Origin: DASVDK01 sp036562265 [NCBI: Thermodesulfobacteriota bacterium]
Lineage (GTDB): Bacteria > DASVDK01
Direction: 5' to 3'
Assembly (NCBI GenBank): GCA_036562265.1
Contig: DATCKS010000253.1
Location: 1 to 14,095 of the forward strand
DNA: 14,095 nucleotides
Shown: positions 1 to 6,411 of the stretch, in pieces
How positions within the stretch are numbered: the first letter of the stretch is position 1
Layout: each line of letters begins with the position of its first letter
Translations under genes and position numbers: made by a program
Notes under the pieces: model-generated
Told to the model about the DNA's origin: nothing
The model's database searches: none
What the model saw: the letters and a program-made list of their open reading frames with translations, nothing else

Positions 1-1551
1 GGGTACGACACGCTCGTCTGGGTCGGTGAACAGCCGTGGTCGAACGGGAAGGTGGGGACACTGGGCCTCTCCTACACGTGTGCGAACCAGCAGGCGCTGG
101 CGATCCGGCGACCGCCCTACCTCGCGGCGCAGATCCTCCTCGACGGCGGCTACAGCTACTACATGCGCACCATGCGCCACTCGGGGGCGTGCGAGTACGG
201 GATCGTCCTGCCGTACGTCTTGTGGATGGCGCGAACCAGCCAGGAGGCCCGCCGCGATCCGCAGGTCCGGGCGGCCCTCGACGCCATGTGGGCCCAGTTG
301 CCCCAGTGGGTGCGCCGCATGCCGCTCAGGCCGGGCGAGTCGCCGCTCGCGCTCGTGCCGAACTACGAGCGCTGGTTCTTCGACATGCTCTGGCACGGGG
401 AGTACGACGAGTACTGGCGGAGGCCCGGCCTGGATCTCGCGCCGTACCTCGACCAGTACCCGGACATCCCGATCCTTCTCGAGACCTCCTGGTACGGCCA
501 CCACATCTGGGCGACGCTCACCAAGTACGCGGAGCTCAGGTCGCGGCATCGGACGCCGAAGCACCTCCTCCTCGGTACCTGGCTGCACGGCTACGAGACC
601 TTCGGCCAGAGCTACGCTGGCGACGTCGACTTCGGGGCGGAGGCGGCGCTCGACGGCATCAACGACGTCCGTCTGCGCTGGTTCGACCGCTGGCTCAAGG
701 GGCTCGACAGCGGCGTCGACCGCGAGCCGCCGATCCGGCTCTTCGTCATGGGCGGGGGATCGGGGCGAAAGGATGCGGCCGGCCGTCTCGATCACGGCGG
801 GCGCTGGCGCTTCGAGACCGAGTGGCCGCCCGCCGGGACGCGCTTCGTGCCGTACTATCTCCACGAGGGGGGACTGCTCTCGCCGGAGCCGCCCCCGGGC
901 GGCGTCGAGCCGAGCCGGTACACGTTCAACCCGGCCGACCCGGTGCCGACCATCGGGGGGAACTTCCAGAACCTCGGCGTGCCGGGCCTCCTCGAAGGGG
1001 GCGGCTTCGATCAGCGGGGGCGCGCGGACCTCTCCCTCTGTACGGACACCCTGCCGCTCGCCCAGCGCCGCGACGTCCTGGTCTTCCGCACTCCACCCCT
1101 CGCCGAGGCGGTCGAGGTGACCGGCCCCCTCACCGTGACGCTGTGGATCAGTTCCTCCGCGGTCGACACGGACTTCACGGCCAAGCTCGTGGACGAGTAC
1201 CCGCCGAACGAGGACTATCCGGCCGGCTACGCGCTGAACATCGCGGACTCGATCCTGCGTGTCCGCTACCGCAACGGGTTCGAGCGGGCCGAGCTGATGG
1301 AGCCGGGCCAGGTCTATCGGATCACCATAGAGCCGCAGCCCACCTCGAACCGCTTCGAGCGCGGGCACCGGATCCGCCTCGACATCTCGAGCAGCAACTT
1401 CCCGCACTTCGACGTGAACCCCAACACGGGCGAGCCGCCGGGGCGCGAGCGCCGCATCGTCGTCGCGCACCAGGCCGTCTACCACGACGCCGCACGGCCG
1501 TCCCACATCCTGCTGCCGATCGTCCCGGCACGGAAGGAGGACTCCCGATGA
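1..1551 (+). CDS. CocE/NonD family hydrolase (X-Pro dipeptidyl-peptidase-like), 5' end outside the window
   Basis: The reading frame is open from base 1 to the TGA at 1549-1551, leaving 516 residues of a protein whose N-terminus is cut off. The fragment has the alpha/beta-hydrolase nucleophile elbow GLSYTCANQQALA, with the probable catalytic Ser at fragment residue 24 (codon 70). It also has the region LLGTWLHGYET, which resembles the family's GPWxHG with the catalytic His. A beta-rich C-terminal half from about residue 300 fits the X-Pro_dipept_C jelly-roll domain. In cocaine esterase the Ser is near residue 117, so roughly 90 or more residues are probably missing. Members cleave esters or amides; the substrate here is unknown. 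Odd point: the family's catalytic Asp normally follows a Gly-Trp-Tyr motif, but here the text reads SWYGHH, with Gly (codon 496) at the expected place. The stop overlaps the next start as ATGA, so it is co-translated with the solute-binding protein. Confidence 0.85.
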   Translation, partial: GYDTLVWVGEQPWSNGKVGTLGLSYTCANQQALAIRRPPYLAAQILLDGGYSYYMRTMRHSGACEYGIVLPYVLWMARTSQEARRDPQVRAALDAMWAQLPQWVRRMPLRPGESPLALVPNYERWFFDMLWHGEYDEYWRRPGLDLAPYLDQYPDIPILLETSWYGHHIWATLTKYAELRSRHRTPKHLLLGTWLHGYETFGQSYAGDVDFGAEAALDGINDVRLRWFDRWLKGLDSGVDREPPIRLFVMGGGSGRKDAAGRLDHGGRWRFETEWPPAGTRFVPYYLHEGGLLSPEPPPGGVEPSRYTFNPADPVPTIGGNFQNLGVPGLLEGGGFDQRGRADLSLCTDTLPLAQRRDVLVFRTPPLAEAVEVTGPLTVTLWISSSAVDTDFTAKLVDEYPPNEDYPAGYALNIADSILRVRYRNGFERAELMEPGQVYRITIEPQPTSNRFERGHRIRLDISSSNFPHFDVNPNTGEPPGRERRIVVAHQAVYHDAARPSHILLPIVPARKEDSR

Positions 1552-3065
1552 TCTCGAGGCTCATCGCCGCGCTGGCCGCGCTGCTCCTCGGCGCCGCGGG
1601 CGCCACGGCCGCCGACACCCCGCCGGCCCCGAGGCCGGGCGGGGCGGTGACCGTTGCCGCCCTGGCCAACCCCGACGGGCTCGATCCGCACCGCAGCCCG
1701 GCCGACTCGACGTTCATCATCACGATGAACATCTTCGACGGCCTCGTCGCCACGAACGCCAGGGGCGAGCTCCTGCCAGGCCTGGCGGAGCGGTGGAACA
1801 TCTCGGGTGACGGCCTCACCTACACGTTCGAGCTGCGTCGCGGCGTGACGTTCCACGACGGCAAGCCGCTCACGTCGGCCGACGTCAAGTACAGCCTCGC
1901 CCGGATGGCGGAGAAGGGCAAGAGCCCGCACGCCGCCGACTACGCCATCATCGCCCGCGTCGAGACGCCGTCGCCGACGACCGTCGTGATCACGCTCTCG
2001 CGCCCCTCCGCGCGCTTCCTCTCCGATCTGGCGTACGGGTGGGCTGCCATCGTTCCGGAAGGAGCCGGCGACGAGCTCGCGCGCAAGCCGATCGGTACGG
2101 GGCCCTTCCGGTTCGTCGAGTGGGTTCCCGACAGCCACGTCAAGCTGGTCAAGAACGCCCGATACTTCGTACCGGGACGCCCGTACCTCGACGAGGTCCT
2201 CTTCAAGGTCATCCCCGACGAGACGGCGCGCGTCACCGCGCTCAGGGCGGGCGAGATCGACATCACCGAGCGGGTCCCGCCGCAGATGGTCGACGAGCTG
2301 CGCGCGAATCGGTCGCTCCGGGTGGAGACGTATCCGAGCAACACGTTGAGCGAGCTGGCCATCAACGCGGCCCGAAAGCCGTTCGACGACATTCGGGTCC
2401 GGCGAGCCCTGTTCCACGCCATCGATCGCGCGGCGGTGCTCGAAGGGGCCAACTTCGGCTACGGAAGGCTGATCGGCAGCTTCATGGCGCCGATCATCGG
2501 CGAGTACTACGTCGATCTCAACGGCCGCTACCCGCACGACCTCGCCAAAGCGAAGGCGCTCCTCGCGGAGGCCGGGTACCCGAACGGCTTCGAGACGACG
2601 CTGTACCTGCCGCAGCCGTATCCTGACTACAGCGCGGCCGGTGAGATCATCGCGAGCCAGCTCGCCCGAGTGGGTATCAGGGTGAGACTCGAGACGCTCG
2701 AGTGGGGGCAGTGGCTCGAGCGGGTCTACAAGCAGAAGGACTATGCGCTCACGGCCATCGGGCACTACGGCCGGCTCGACCCGATAACCTTGCTCGAGCG
2801 CTTCAAGACGGGGTACAACGCGAACTACTTCGGCTACTCGAACCCGGAGTTCGACCGGCTCCTGAACGAAGGGGACGTCACGCACGACCGCGCGAAGCGG
2901 CGGGCGATCGTGAGGCGCCTCCAGGAGCTCCTCTCCGAGGACGCCGCGTGCGTGTTCCTCGTGTCACGGGATGCGATCGTCGGTTTCCAGCGCGACGTGT
3001 GGGGCTACGCCGAGCTGCCGATCCCGGGCAACCGGCTGACGGACGTCTACCGGGCGTCGCGGTAG
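1548..3065 (+). CDS. ABC transporter solute-binding protein, family 5 (peptide/nickel type)
   Basis: This 505-residue protein is the periplasmic binding component of a peptide-type ABC importer (SBP_bac_5 family). It starts with a typical Sec signal peptide: MISR, a hydrophobic Ala/Leu stretch to about residue 20, and a likely cut near ATA-AD. There is no lipobox Cys, so it should be soluble in the periplasm. Family hallmarks are LDPHRSPAD near residue 45, FHDGKPLTSADVKYS near 105-120, GTGPFRFVEW near 185-195, VRRALFHAIDR near 285-295 and the AKALLAEAGYPNGF segment. The ATG is well supported by AAGGAGG at 1534-1540, seven bases upstream, and it overlaps the hydrolase stop by four bases. Two permease genes follow. 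The ligand cannot be read from sequence; this family binds peptides, opines, nickel chelates, sugars and other small molecules. The tie to a hydrolase suggests an ester or amide whose product is imported, or the reverse. Confidence 0.93.
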   Translation: MISRLIAALAALLLGAAGATAADTPPAPRPGGAVTVAALANPDGLDPHRSPADSTFIITMNIFDGLVATNARGELLPGLAERWNISGDGLTYTFELRRGVTFHDGKPLTSADVKYSLARMAEKGKSPHAADYAIIARVETPSPTTVVITLSRPSARFLSDLAYGWAAIVPEGAGDELARKPIGTGPFRFVEWVPDSHVKLVKNARYFVPGRPYLDEVLFKVIPDETARVTALRAGEIDITERVPPQMVDELRANRSLRVETYPSNTLSELAINAARKPFDDIRVRRALFHAIDRAAVLEGANFGYGRLIGSFMAPIIGEYYVDLNGRYPHDLAKAKALLAEAGYPNGFETTLYLPQPYPDYSAAGEIIASQLARVGIRVRLETLEWGQWLERVYKQKDYALTAIGHYGRLDPITLLERFKTGYNANYFGYSNPEFDRLLNEGDVTHDRAKRRAIVRRLQELLSEDAACVFLVSRDAIVGFQRDVWGYAELPIPGNRLTDVYRASR

Positions 3066-3086
3066 GAGCACCGGGCCCGAGCGGCG

Positions 3087-4034
3087 ATGCGCGGCACGGA
3101 CCTGCTCGCACGGGCGGCGAGCGTCGCGGTGACGCTCGTCGTCGTCTCGATCTTCACGTTCCTGCTCCTTCGGGTGCTCCCGGGCGACCCGGCGCTCTTG
3201 ATCCTGGGCGCCGAGTCGCCCGGTGACACCCTCGCCGAGATGCGACGCGAGCTCGGCACGGATCGCCCGCTCCTCGTGCAGTACGGCGCGTGGGTCGCGT
3301 CGGTCGCGCGCGGCGAGCTGGGCATCTCGATCCGGCACAGGCAGCCGGTGCTCGACCTGATCATCGAGCGGTTGCCGGTGACGCTCTCGCTGTCGCTCCT
3401 GGCGCTCCTCGTGGCACTGGCCATCGGGCTTCCGCTCGGCGTCGTCGCCGCAGCCCGGAGAGGCACGGTGGTCGACTACGGCGCGCTTGCCTTCTCGCAG
3501 CTCGGCCAGGCGATCCCGCCCTTCTGGCTCGGCATCATGCTGATCCTCGCGTTCGCGCTGAAGCTCAGGTGGCTGCCGACCGGCGGCTACGAGCCGTGGA
3601 GCGACGACCCGGCCGAAGCGCTCCGCTCCCTCGCCATGCCGTCGCTGGCGCTCGGCGTCGTCCTGGCGGCACAGATCGCTCGGATGCAGCGCTCGTCGAT
3701 GCTCGACGTCATGGGCGAGGACTTCGTACGAACAGCCCGCGCGAAGGGGCTGCCGGAGTCGCGCGTGGTGTACTGGCACACGCTGCGCAACGCCCTCATC
3801 CCGACGGTGACCGTCGTCGGCCTCCAGGTGGGGAGCGTCCTCGGCGGGGCGATCATCATCGAGCAGATCTTCGCGCTCCCGGGCCTCGGTCGCCTCGTCC
3901 TCTTCGCCGTCGTGAATCGGGACTGGCCCCTGATTCAGGGGCTCGTCTTCTTCCTCGCGGCGCTCACGGTCGTCCTGAACCTGCTGGTCGACCTCTCCTA
4001 CGCGTGGCTCGACCCGAGGACCCGGCGGGCATGA
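3087..4034 (+). CDS. ABC transporter permease, DppB/GsiC type
   Basis: The 315-residue protein is the first inner-membrane subunit of the peptide-type importer. It has an N-terminal membrane helix (about residues 7-30) leading into LLRVLPGDPA, the DppB-family N-terminal signature. Several further helices lie at about 95-125, 135-160, 185-200, 240-270 and 280-305. The cytoplasmic EAA loop that contacts the ATPase is at about 211-239 (EDFVRTARAKGLPESRVVYW, then HTLRNALIP). Length is normal for the family. The ATG is 21 bases after the binding-protein stop; a GGAG at 3065-3068 lies too far upstream to be an ideal ribosome site, so translation may depend on coupling. Its TGA overlaps the ATG of the next permease. 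Both permeases are expected to form a heterodimer. Confidence 0.93.
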   Translation: MRGTDLLARAASVAVTLVVVSIFTFLLLRVLPGDPALLILGAESPGDTLAEMRRELGTDRPLLVQYGAWVASVARGELGISIRHRQPVLDLIIERLPVTLSLSLLALLVALAIGLPLGVVAAARRGTVVDYGALAFSQLGQAIPPFWLGIMLILAFALKLRWLPTGGYEPWSDDPAEALRSLAMPSLALGVVLAAQIARMQRSSMLDVMGEDFVRTARAKGLPESRVVYWHTLRNALIPTVTVVGLQVGSVLGGAIIIEQIFALPGLGRLVLFAVVNRDWPLIQGLVFFLAALTVVLNLLVDLSYAWLDPRTRRA

Positions 4035-4858
4035 CGGTCGTCGCGGAAGGCAGGCGGCTCGGTCGGGGAGCGGTTGCGAGCCTCGTCGCGGTCGCGCTCG
4101 TCGCGGTGGTCGCGCTGGTCGGCATGGTCTACACGCCGCACGACCCGACGGCCGTCGAGATCGGCAAGCGCCTCAAGGCGCCGACGGTCGAGCACCCGTT
4201 CGGGACCGATCAGTTCGGCCGCGACATCCTGAGCCGGCTGATGCGCGGCGCCTCGATCGCCATGACGGTCGCCGGCCTCTCGGTCGCCATCTCCGTGAGC
4301 GTGGGCGTCGCCATCGGCGCGCTCGCCGGGTACGTCGGAGGCTGGTTCGACGAGGGAGCCATGCGGGCCATGGATGGTCTCCTGGCTTTCCCGGCGCTCC
4401 TCCTCGCCATCACGGTCGTCGCGGCGCTGGGGCCTGGCCACCGCAACGCCGCGATCGCGATCGGGATCGTCGGGATCCCGGTGTTCGCCCGGTTGACCCG
4501 GAGCGTCGTGCTCGTCCTGGCGAGCCGGGAGTTCGTCACCGCCGTCGAGGCGCAAGGCGCGGGTCCGGCCTACGTCCTCGTCCGGCACATCCTGCCGAAC
4601 GCCATGGGGCCGGTGATCGTGCAGGCGAGCCTGGCCGTCGGGCGCGCCATCGTCGCCGAAGCGAGCCTCTCCTACCTCGGGCTCGGGACCCAGCCGCCGC
4701 TTCCCTCCTGGGGGAAGATGCTCCAGGAAGCCCAGGGGTACCTCTCGCTCGCGCCCTGGATGGCGGTGGTGCCGGGTGTCGCCGTCGCGGTGACGGTCCT
4801 CGCCTTCAACCTGCTCGGCGACGCCCTGCGCGACCTCCTCGACCCGCGGCTCCGCTAG
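4031..4858 (+). CDS. ABC transporter permease, DppC/GsiD type
   Basis: The 275-residue protein is the second permease subunit. It has one N-terminal membrane helix (about residues 13-34), then the DppC-family linker with HPFGTDQFGRDILSRLM at about 55-71, then about five more helices. The EAA loop is at about 167-195 (EFVTAVEAQGAGPAYVLVRH followed by ILPNAMGP). The motif SYLGLGTQPPLPSWGKML in the last third is typical of DppC proteins. The start ATG overlaps the previous TGA by four bases, so the pair is translationally coupled. The operon carries no ATPase gene after this one: the next 163 bases hold inverted repeats and then a gene on the opposite strand. The cognate DppD/DppF-like ATPases may lie upstream of the window, or the lone ATPase at 5731-6411 may serve; the latter is only a possibility. 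Confidence 0.93.
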   Translation: MTVVAEGRRLGRGAVASLVAVALVAVVALVGMVYTPHDPTAVEIGKRLKAPTVEHPFGTDQFGRDILSRLMRGASIAMTVAGLSVAISVSVGVAIGALAGYVGGWFDEGAMRAMDGLLAFPALLLAITVVAALGPGHRNAAIAIGIVGIPVFARLTRSVVLVLASREFVTAVEAQGAGPAYVLVRHILPNAMGPVIVQASLAVGRAIVAEASLSYLGLGTQPPLPSWGKMLQEAQGYLSLAPWMAVVPGVAVAVTVLAFNLLGDALRDLLDPRLR

Positions 4859-4897
4859 GACGCGGTCGAGCCGTTCATGTTCCGGGCGGGAGAACCG

Positions 4898-4925
4898 CGC
4901 GAGACGACCCCGGTCGTGTCTCGCG
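4898..4925 (+). terminator. Hairpin after the transporter operon, possible terminator
   Basis: The arms 4898-4908 and 4913-4925 pair over eleven Watson-Crick pairs, with a two-base bulge (4918-4919) and a four-base loop CCCG. The hairpin begins 40 bases after the last permease stop. No run of T follows, so it is not a classical Rho-independent terminator; it may still act as a 3' end or stability structure. It is the first of three inverted repeats in the convergent gap 4859-5021, which otherwise holds nothing I can recognise. Confidence 0.45.
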
Positions 4926-4944
4926 GAGGGCAGCCGACCCCGCG

Positions 4945-4980
4945 CCGCGCCTCACCCCGCAGGGATCCGCCCCGGCGCGG
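4945..4980. repeat. Inverted repeat CCGCGCC/GGCGCGG in the convergent intergenic gap
   Basis: Perfect seven-base arms at 4945-4951 and 4974-4980 flank a 22-base spacer. It lies between two genes that point at each other. In such G+C-rich DNA short arms of this kind can arise by chance, so it is noted mainly because two better hairpins flank it. Confidence 0.25.
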
Positions 4981-5000
4981 AGCCGAACTGCCCACCCGCT

Positions 5001-5021
5001 CGTCCACGAAGGTCGTGGGCG
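5001..5021 (-). terminator. Hairpin directly after the stop of the minus-strand gene, possible terminator
   Basis: Arms 5001-5009 and 5013-5021 pair over nine positions (one G-T wobble) around a three-base loop. The hairpin abuts the stop codon of the minus-strand gene, whose last base is 5022. On the minus strand it is followed by G+C-rich sequence rather than T residues. Position and near-perfect pairing suggest a 3'-end structure for that gene; the lack of a T tract keeps confidence moderate. Confidence 0.4.
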
Positions 5022-5438
5022 CTACTTCTTGACCAGTCGGAGCCGTCGGTCGCGCTTCTTCGACGGCTTGGGTTCTTCCCCGTTGCCGCCGAGGAGGGCC
5101 GAGTCGACGATCATGAACTCGCCGGTTTCGTCGGCGCCGATGAGGACGGGGATGGCGGTGCCCGCCACGTACTGGCTGGGGACCTCGTGCCGCCAGCGGA
5201 GCGCCACCTGACCGCCGCGCTCCACGACGATGGCGAGGTTCTCGATGGTCCGGTCGTCGAGCATGTCGAGCCAGGTGAGGATGGTCGGGTCGTAGCGCCT
5301 GTCCCAGACCACGACGACGCCGTCGTAGACGCTGAACCCGTGAGCGAATGGACCGCCTTCTCGGCCGAGCGGAGGCACGTCGGCCGGGAAGATCACGTCG
5401 ATCCACCGCTCCTGCCAGTGCTGGATCAGATCGGCCAT
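5022..5438 (-). CDS. Small protein of unknown function, 138 residues
   Basis: I do not recognise this protein. The chosen ATG (5436-5438) gives MADLIQHWQERWIDVIFPAD. An upstream in-frame ATG at 5507 would add 23 residues of low-quality sequence and run toward the promoter of the divergent tRNA. The protein looks soluble, with no signal peptide or membrane helix. A mixed alpha/beta core rich in beta-type residues covers about residues 15-115 (for example YDGVVVVWDRRYDPTILTWL and AIPVLIGADETGEFMIV). The last 20 residues are strongly basic (KPSKKRDRRLRLVKK), which may bind nucleic acid or membrane. Normal amino-acid composition and a hairpin right after the stop support a real gene, while the opposite-strand frames are choppy. 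A weak extended -10 (TGCTACCCT on the minus strand, + bases 5447-5455) lies eight bases before the ATG. It stands alone between a convergent transporter operon and a divergent tRNA. Confidence 0.72.
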   Translation of the reverse strand: MADLIQHWQERWIDVIFPADVPPLGREGGPFAHGFSVYDGVVVVWDRRYDPTILTWLDMLDDRTIENLAIVVERGGQVALRWRHEVPSQYVAGTAIPVLIGADETGEFMIVDSALLGGNGEEPKPSKKRDRRLRLVKK

Positions 5439-5495
5439 GGCTTCCGAGGGTAGCAAAAGCCGCCCGCCGTGGGAGTCCGGTCGGCCGCCGGTCGG

Positions 5496-5523
5496 TTGAC
5501 AGGGCACGCCCTACCGATACAAT
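5496..5523 (+). promoter_or_regulatory. Sigma-70 promoter of the CAU tRNA gene
   Basis: TTGACA at 5496-5501 is a perfect -35 consensus. TACAAT at 5518-5523 differs from the -10 consensus at one base. The spacer is 16 bases. The -10 ends 13 bases before the mature tRNA, giving a short leader with a start near 5530. The local A+T-richness stands out in a G+C-rich background. It is the best promoter in the window, as expected for a stable RNA. It may also drive the downstream ABC ATPase and thiO, since no clear terminator separates them. Confidence 0.85.
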
Positions 5524-5536
5524 GACAAGGTTTTCC

Positions 5537-5612
5537 GGCGGCGTAGCCAAGCGGTTAAGGCGGGGGTCTCATAAGCCCTTATGCGGTGGTTCGAATCCAC
5601 CCGCCGCCACCA
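5537..5612 (+). tRNA. tRNA with anticodon CAU, most likely elongator tRNA-Met
   Basis: The 76 bases fold as a complete cloverleaf. The acceptor stem is GGCGGCG (5537-5543) with CGCCGCC (5602-5608), followed by A73 and an encoded CCA (5610-5612). The D arm is GCC/GGC. The anticodon loop is CTCATAA with CAT at 5570-5572. The variable loop is five bases. The T arm is GGTGG/CCACC around TTCGAAT. The G1-C72 pair excludes an initiator tRNA, which has an unpaired 1-72. CAU could also mark tRNA-Ile2, whose C34 is changed to lysidine by TilS, encoded in this window. The acceptor has G4-C69 and G5-C68, not the C4-G69 and C5-G68 of E. coli tRNA-Ile2, so elongator Met is favoured but not proven. Confidence 0.95.
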
Positions 5613-5715
5613 AGATTCCCTCCCTCGTCCGAACGGCCCTCCGGAAGACGGCCGGTGCCTCGTCCCGGGAGGCCGGGGCGGGGAGCGCGCACGATCCGCC
5701 ATCGTTCCCATGCCG

Positions 5716-5721
5716 AAGGAG
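5716..5721 (+). promoter_or_regulatory. Ribosome binding site that favours the GTG start of the ABC ATPase
   Basis: AAGGAG lies nine bases before GTG 5731. The in-frame ATG at 5710 has no Shine-Dalgarno upstream and would place this site inside the coding region. The 118 bases between the tRNA and the GTG otherwise hold nothing I can assign. Confidence 0.55.
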
Positions 5722-5730
5722 AGCCGAACC

Positions 5731-6411
5731 GTGGGTGAGACCGCTCCGGCCGGGCCCGTGCTCGTGCTCGAGGAGGTCGTGAAGATCTATCGGCTGTCGC
5801 CCCGCCTCGCGGCCCTGTGGGGCAGGCCGACACGCGCCCTCGCGCTCGACGGCGTCTCGCTCTCGGTGGCACCGGGGGAGTTCGTCGGGCTCACGGGGCC
5901 GTCGGGCAGCGGCAAGTCCACGCTGGCCGGCATCGCGGCCGGGCGCGTGCGGCAGACGCGCGGTCACGTGCGCCGCGCGGGCCACATCGCGTACATCCCG
6001 CAGGACACCGACGCCCTCGTCGACCCCAAGGTCACGGTGAGCGAGTTCCTGGGGACGACCCGGGACGAGACGGCCTTCGTGGACGCCGGGTTGCCCGACT
6101 TCGCGCGCTTCCTCGAGCGGCCGCTGGCGACCCTGTCGGGCGGCGAGCGACAGCGCGTGATCCTCGCTCGCGCCCTGGCGGAGCGTCCGGCCCTCCTCAT
6201 CGCCGACGAGCCGGTGTCGCTCGTGGACGTGCCGACCCGGCTCGCCATCCTCGACCGGCTCGCGGCTCGCCTGCGCAGGACCGGCGCCGCGCTCCTCTAC
6301 GTCACCCACGACCAGACGGCGCTGGCCGCGCTCGGCGGCCGGCTCGTCACGCTCGTGGACGGGCGGATCGCTCCGGTCGAAGCGAGCACGGCCAGGGCCT
6401 GGCCGGCGTGA
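5731..6411 (+). CDS. Compact ABC transporter ATP-binding protein
   Basis: The 226-residue protein is a single nucleotide-binding domain with every core motif. These are Walker A GPSGSGKST (56-64), Q-loop Gln91 in YIPQD, signature LSGGERQR (135-142), Walker B LLIADEP (155-161, catalytic Glu160) and H-loop His193 in VTHD. The N-terminal part (YRLSPRLAALWGRP, then ALDGVSLSVAPGEF) resembles the DppF/OppF type. It is short: only about 44 residues separate the Q-loop from the signature, so the helical subdomain that contacts permeases is small. It also lacks the C-terminal oligopeptide-transporter extension. The start is GTG, chosen for the AAGGAG upstream; ATG 5710 would add seven residues. Its TGA overlaps the GTG of thiO by four bases. 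No permease is adjacent. It might energise the importer upstream or an unseen thiamine-related or other transporter; neither is shown. Confidence 0.88.
   Translation: MGETAPAGPVLVLEEVVKIYRLSPRLAALWGRPTRALALDGVSLSVAPGEFVGLTGPSGSGKSTLAGIAAGRVRQTRGHVRRAGHIAYIPQDTDALVDPKVTVSEFLGTTRDETAFVDAGLPDFARFLERPLATLSGGERQRVILARALAERPALLIADEPVSLVDVPTRLAILDRLAARLRRTGAALLYVTHDQTALAALGGRLVTLVDGRIAPVEASTARAWPA

Noticed and set aside
36-1547. Long + strand frame that would fuse 500 codons to the solute-binding protein
   Set aside because: The upstream part is an out-of-frame reading of the hydrolase gene. The binding protein has its own signal peptide and a strong ribosome site at 1534-1540.
5022-5507. Longer form of the minus-strand small protein starting at 5507
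   Set aside because: The extra 23 residues look non-native, and the start would lie within the -35 to -10 spacer of the divergent tRNA promoter; ATG 5438 gives a cleaner N-terminus.
5655-5672. Short inverted repeat GCCTC/GAGGC after the tRNA as a terminator
   Set aside because: Only five pairs, no T tract, and such arms are frequent by chance in this composition.
5511-5711. Open frames running through the tRNA on both strands
   Set aside because: The cloverleaf with encoded CCA and a near-consensus promoter explains the sequence; the predicted peptides are translations of tRNA.
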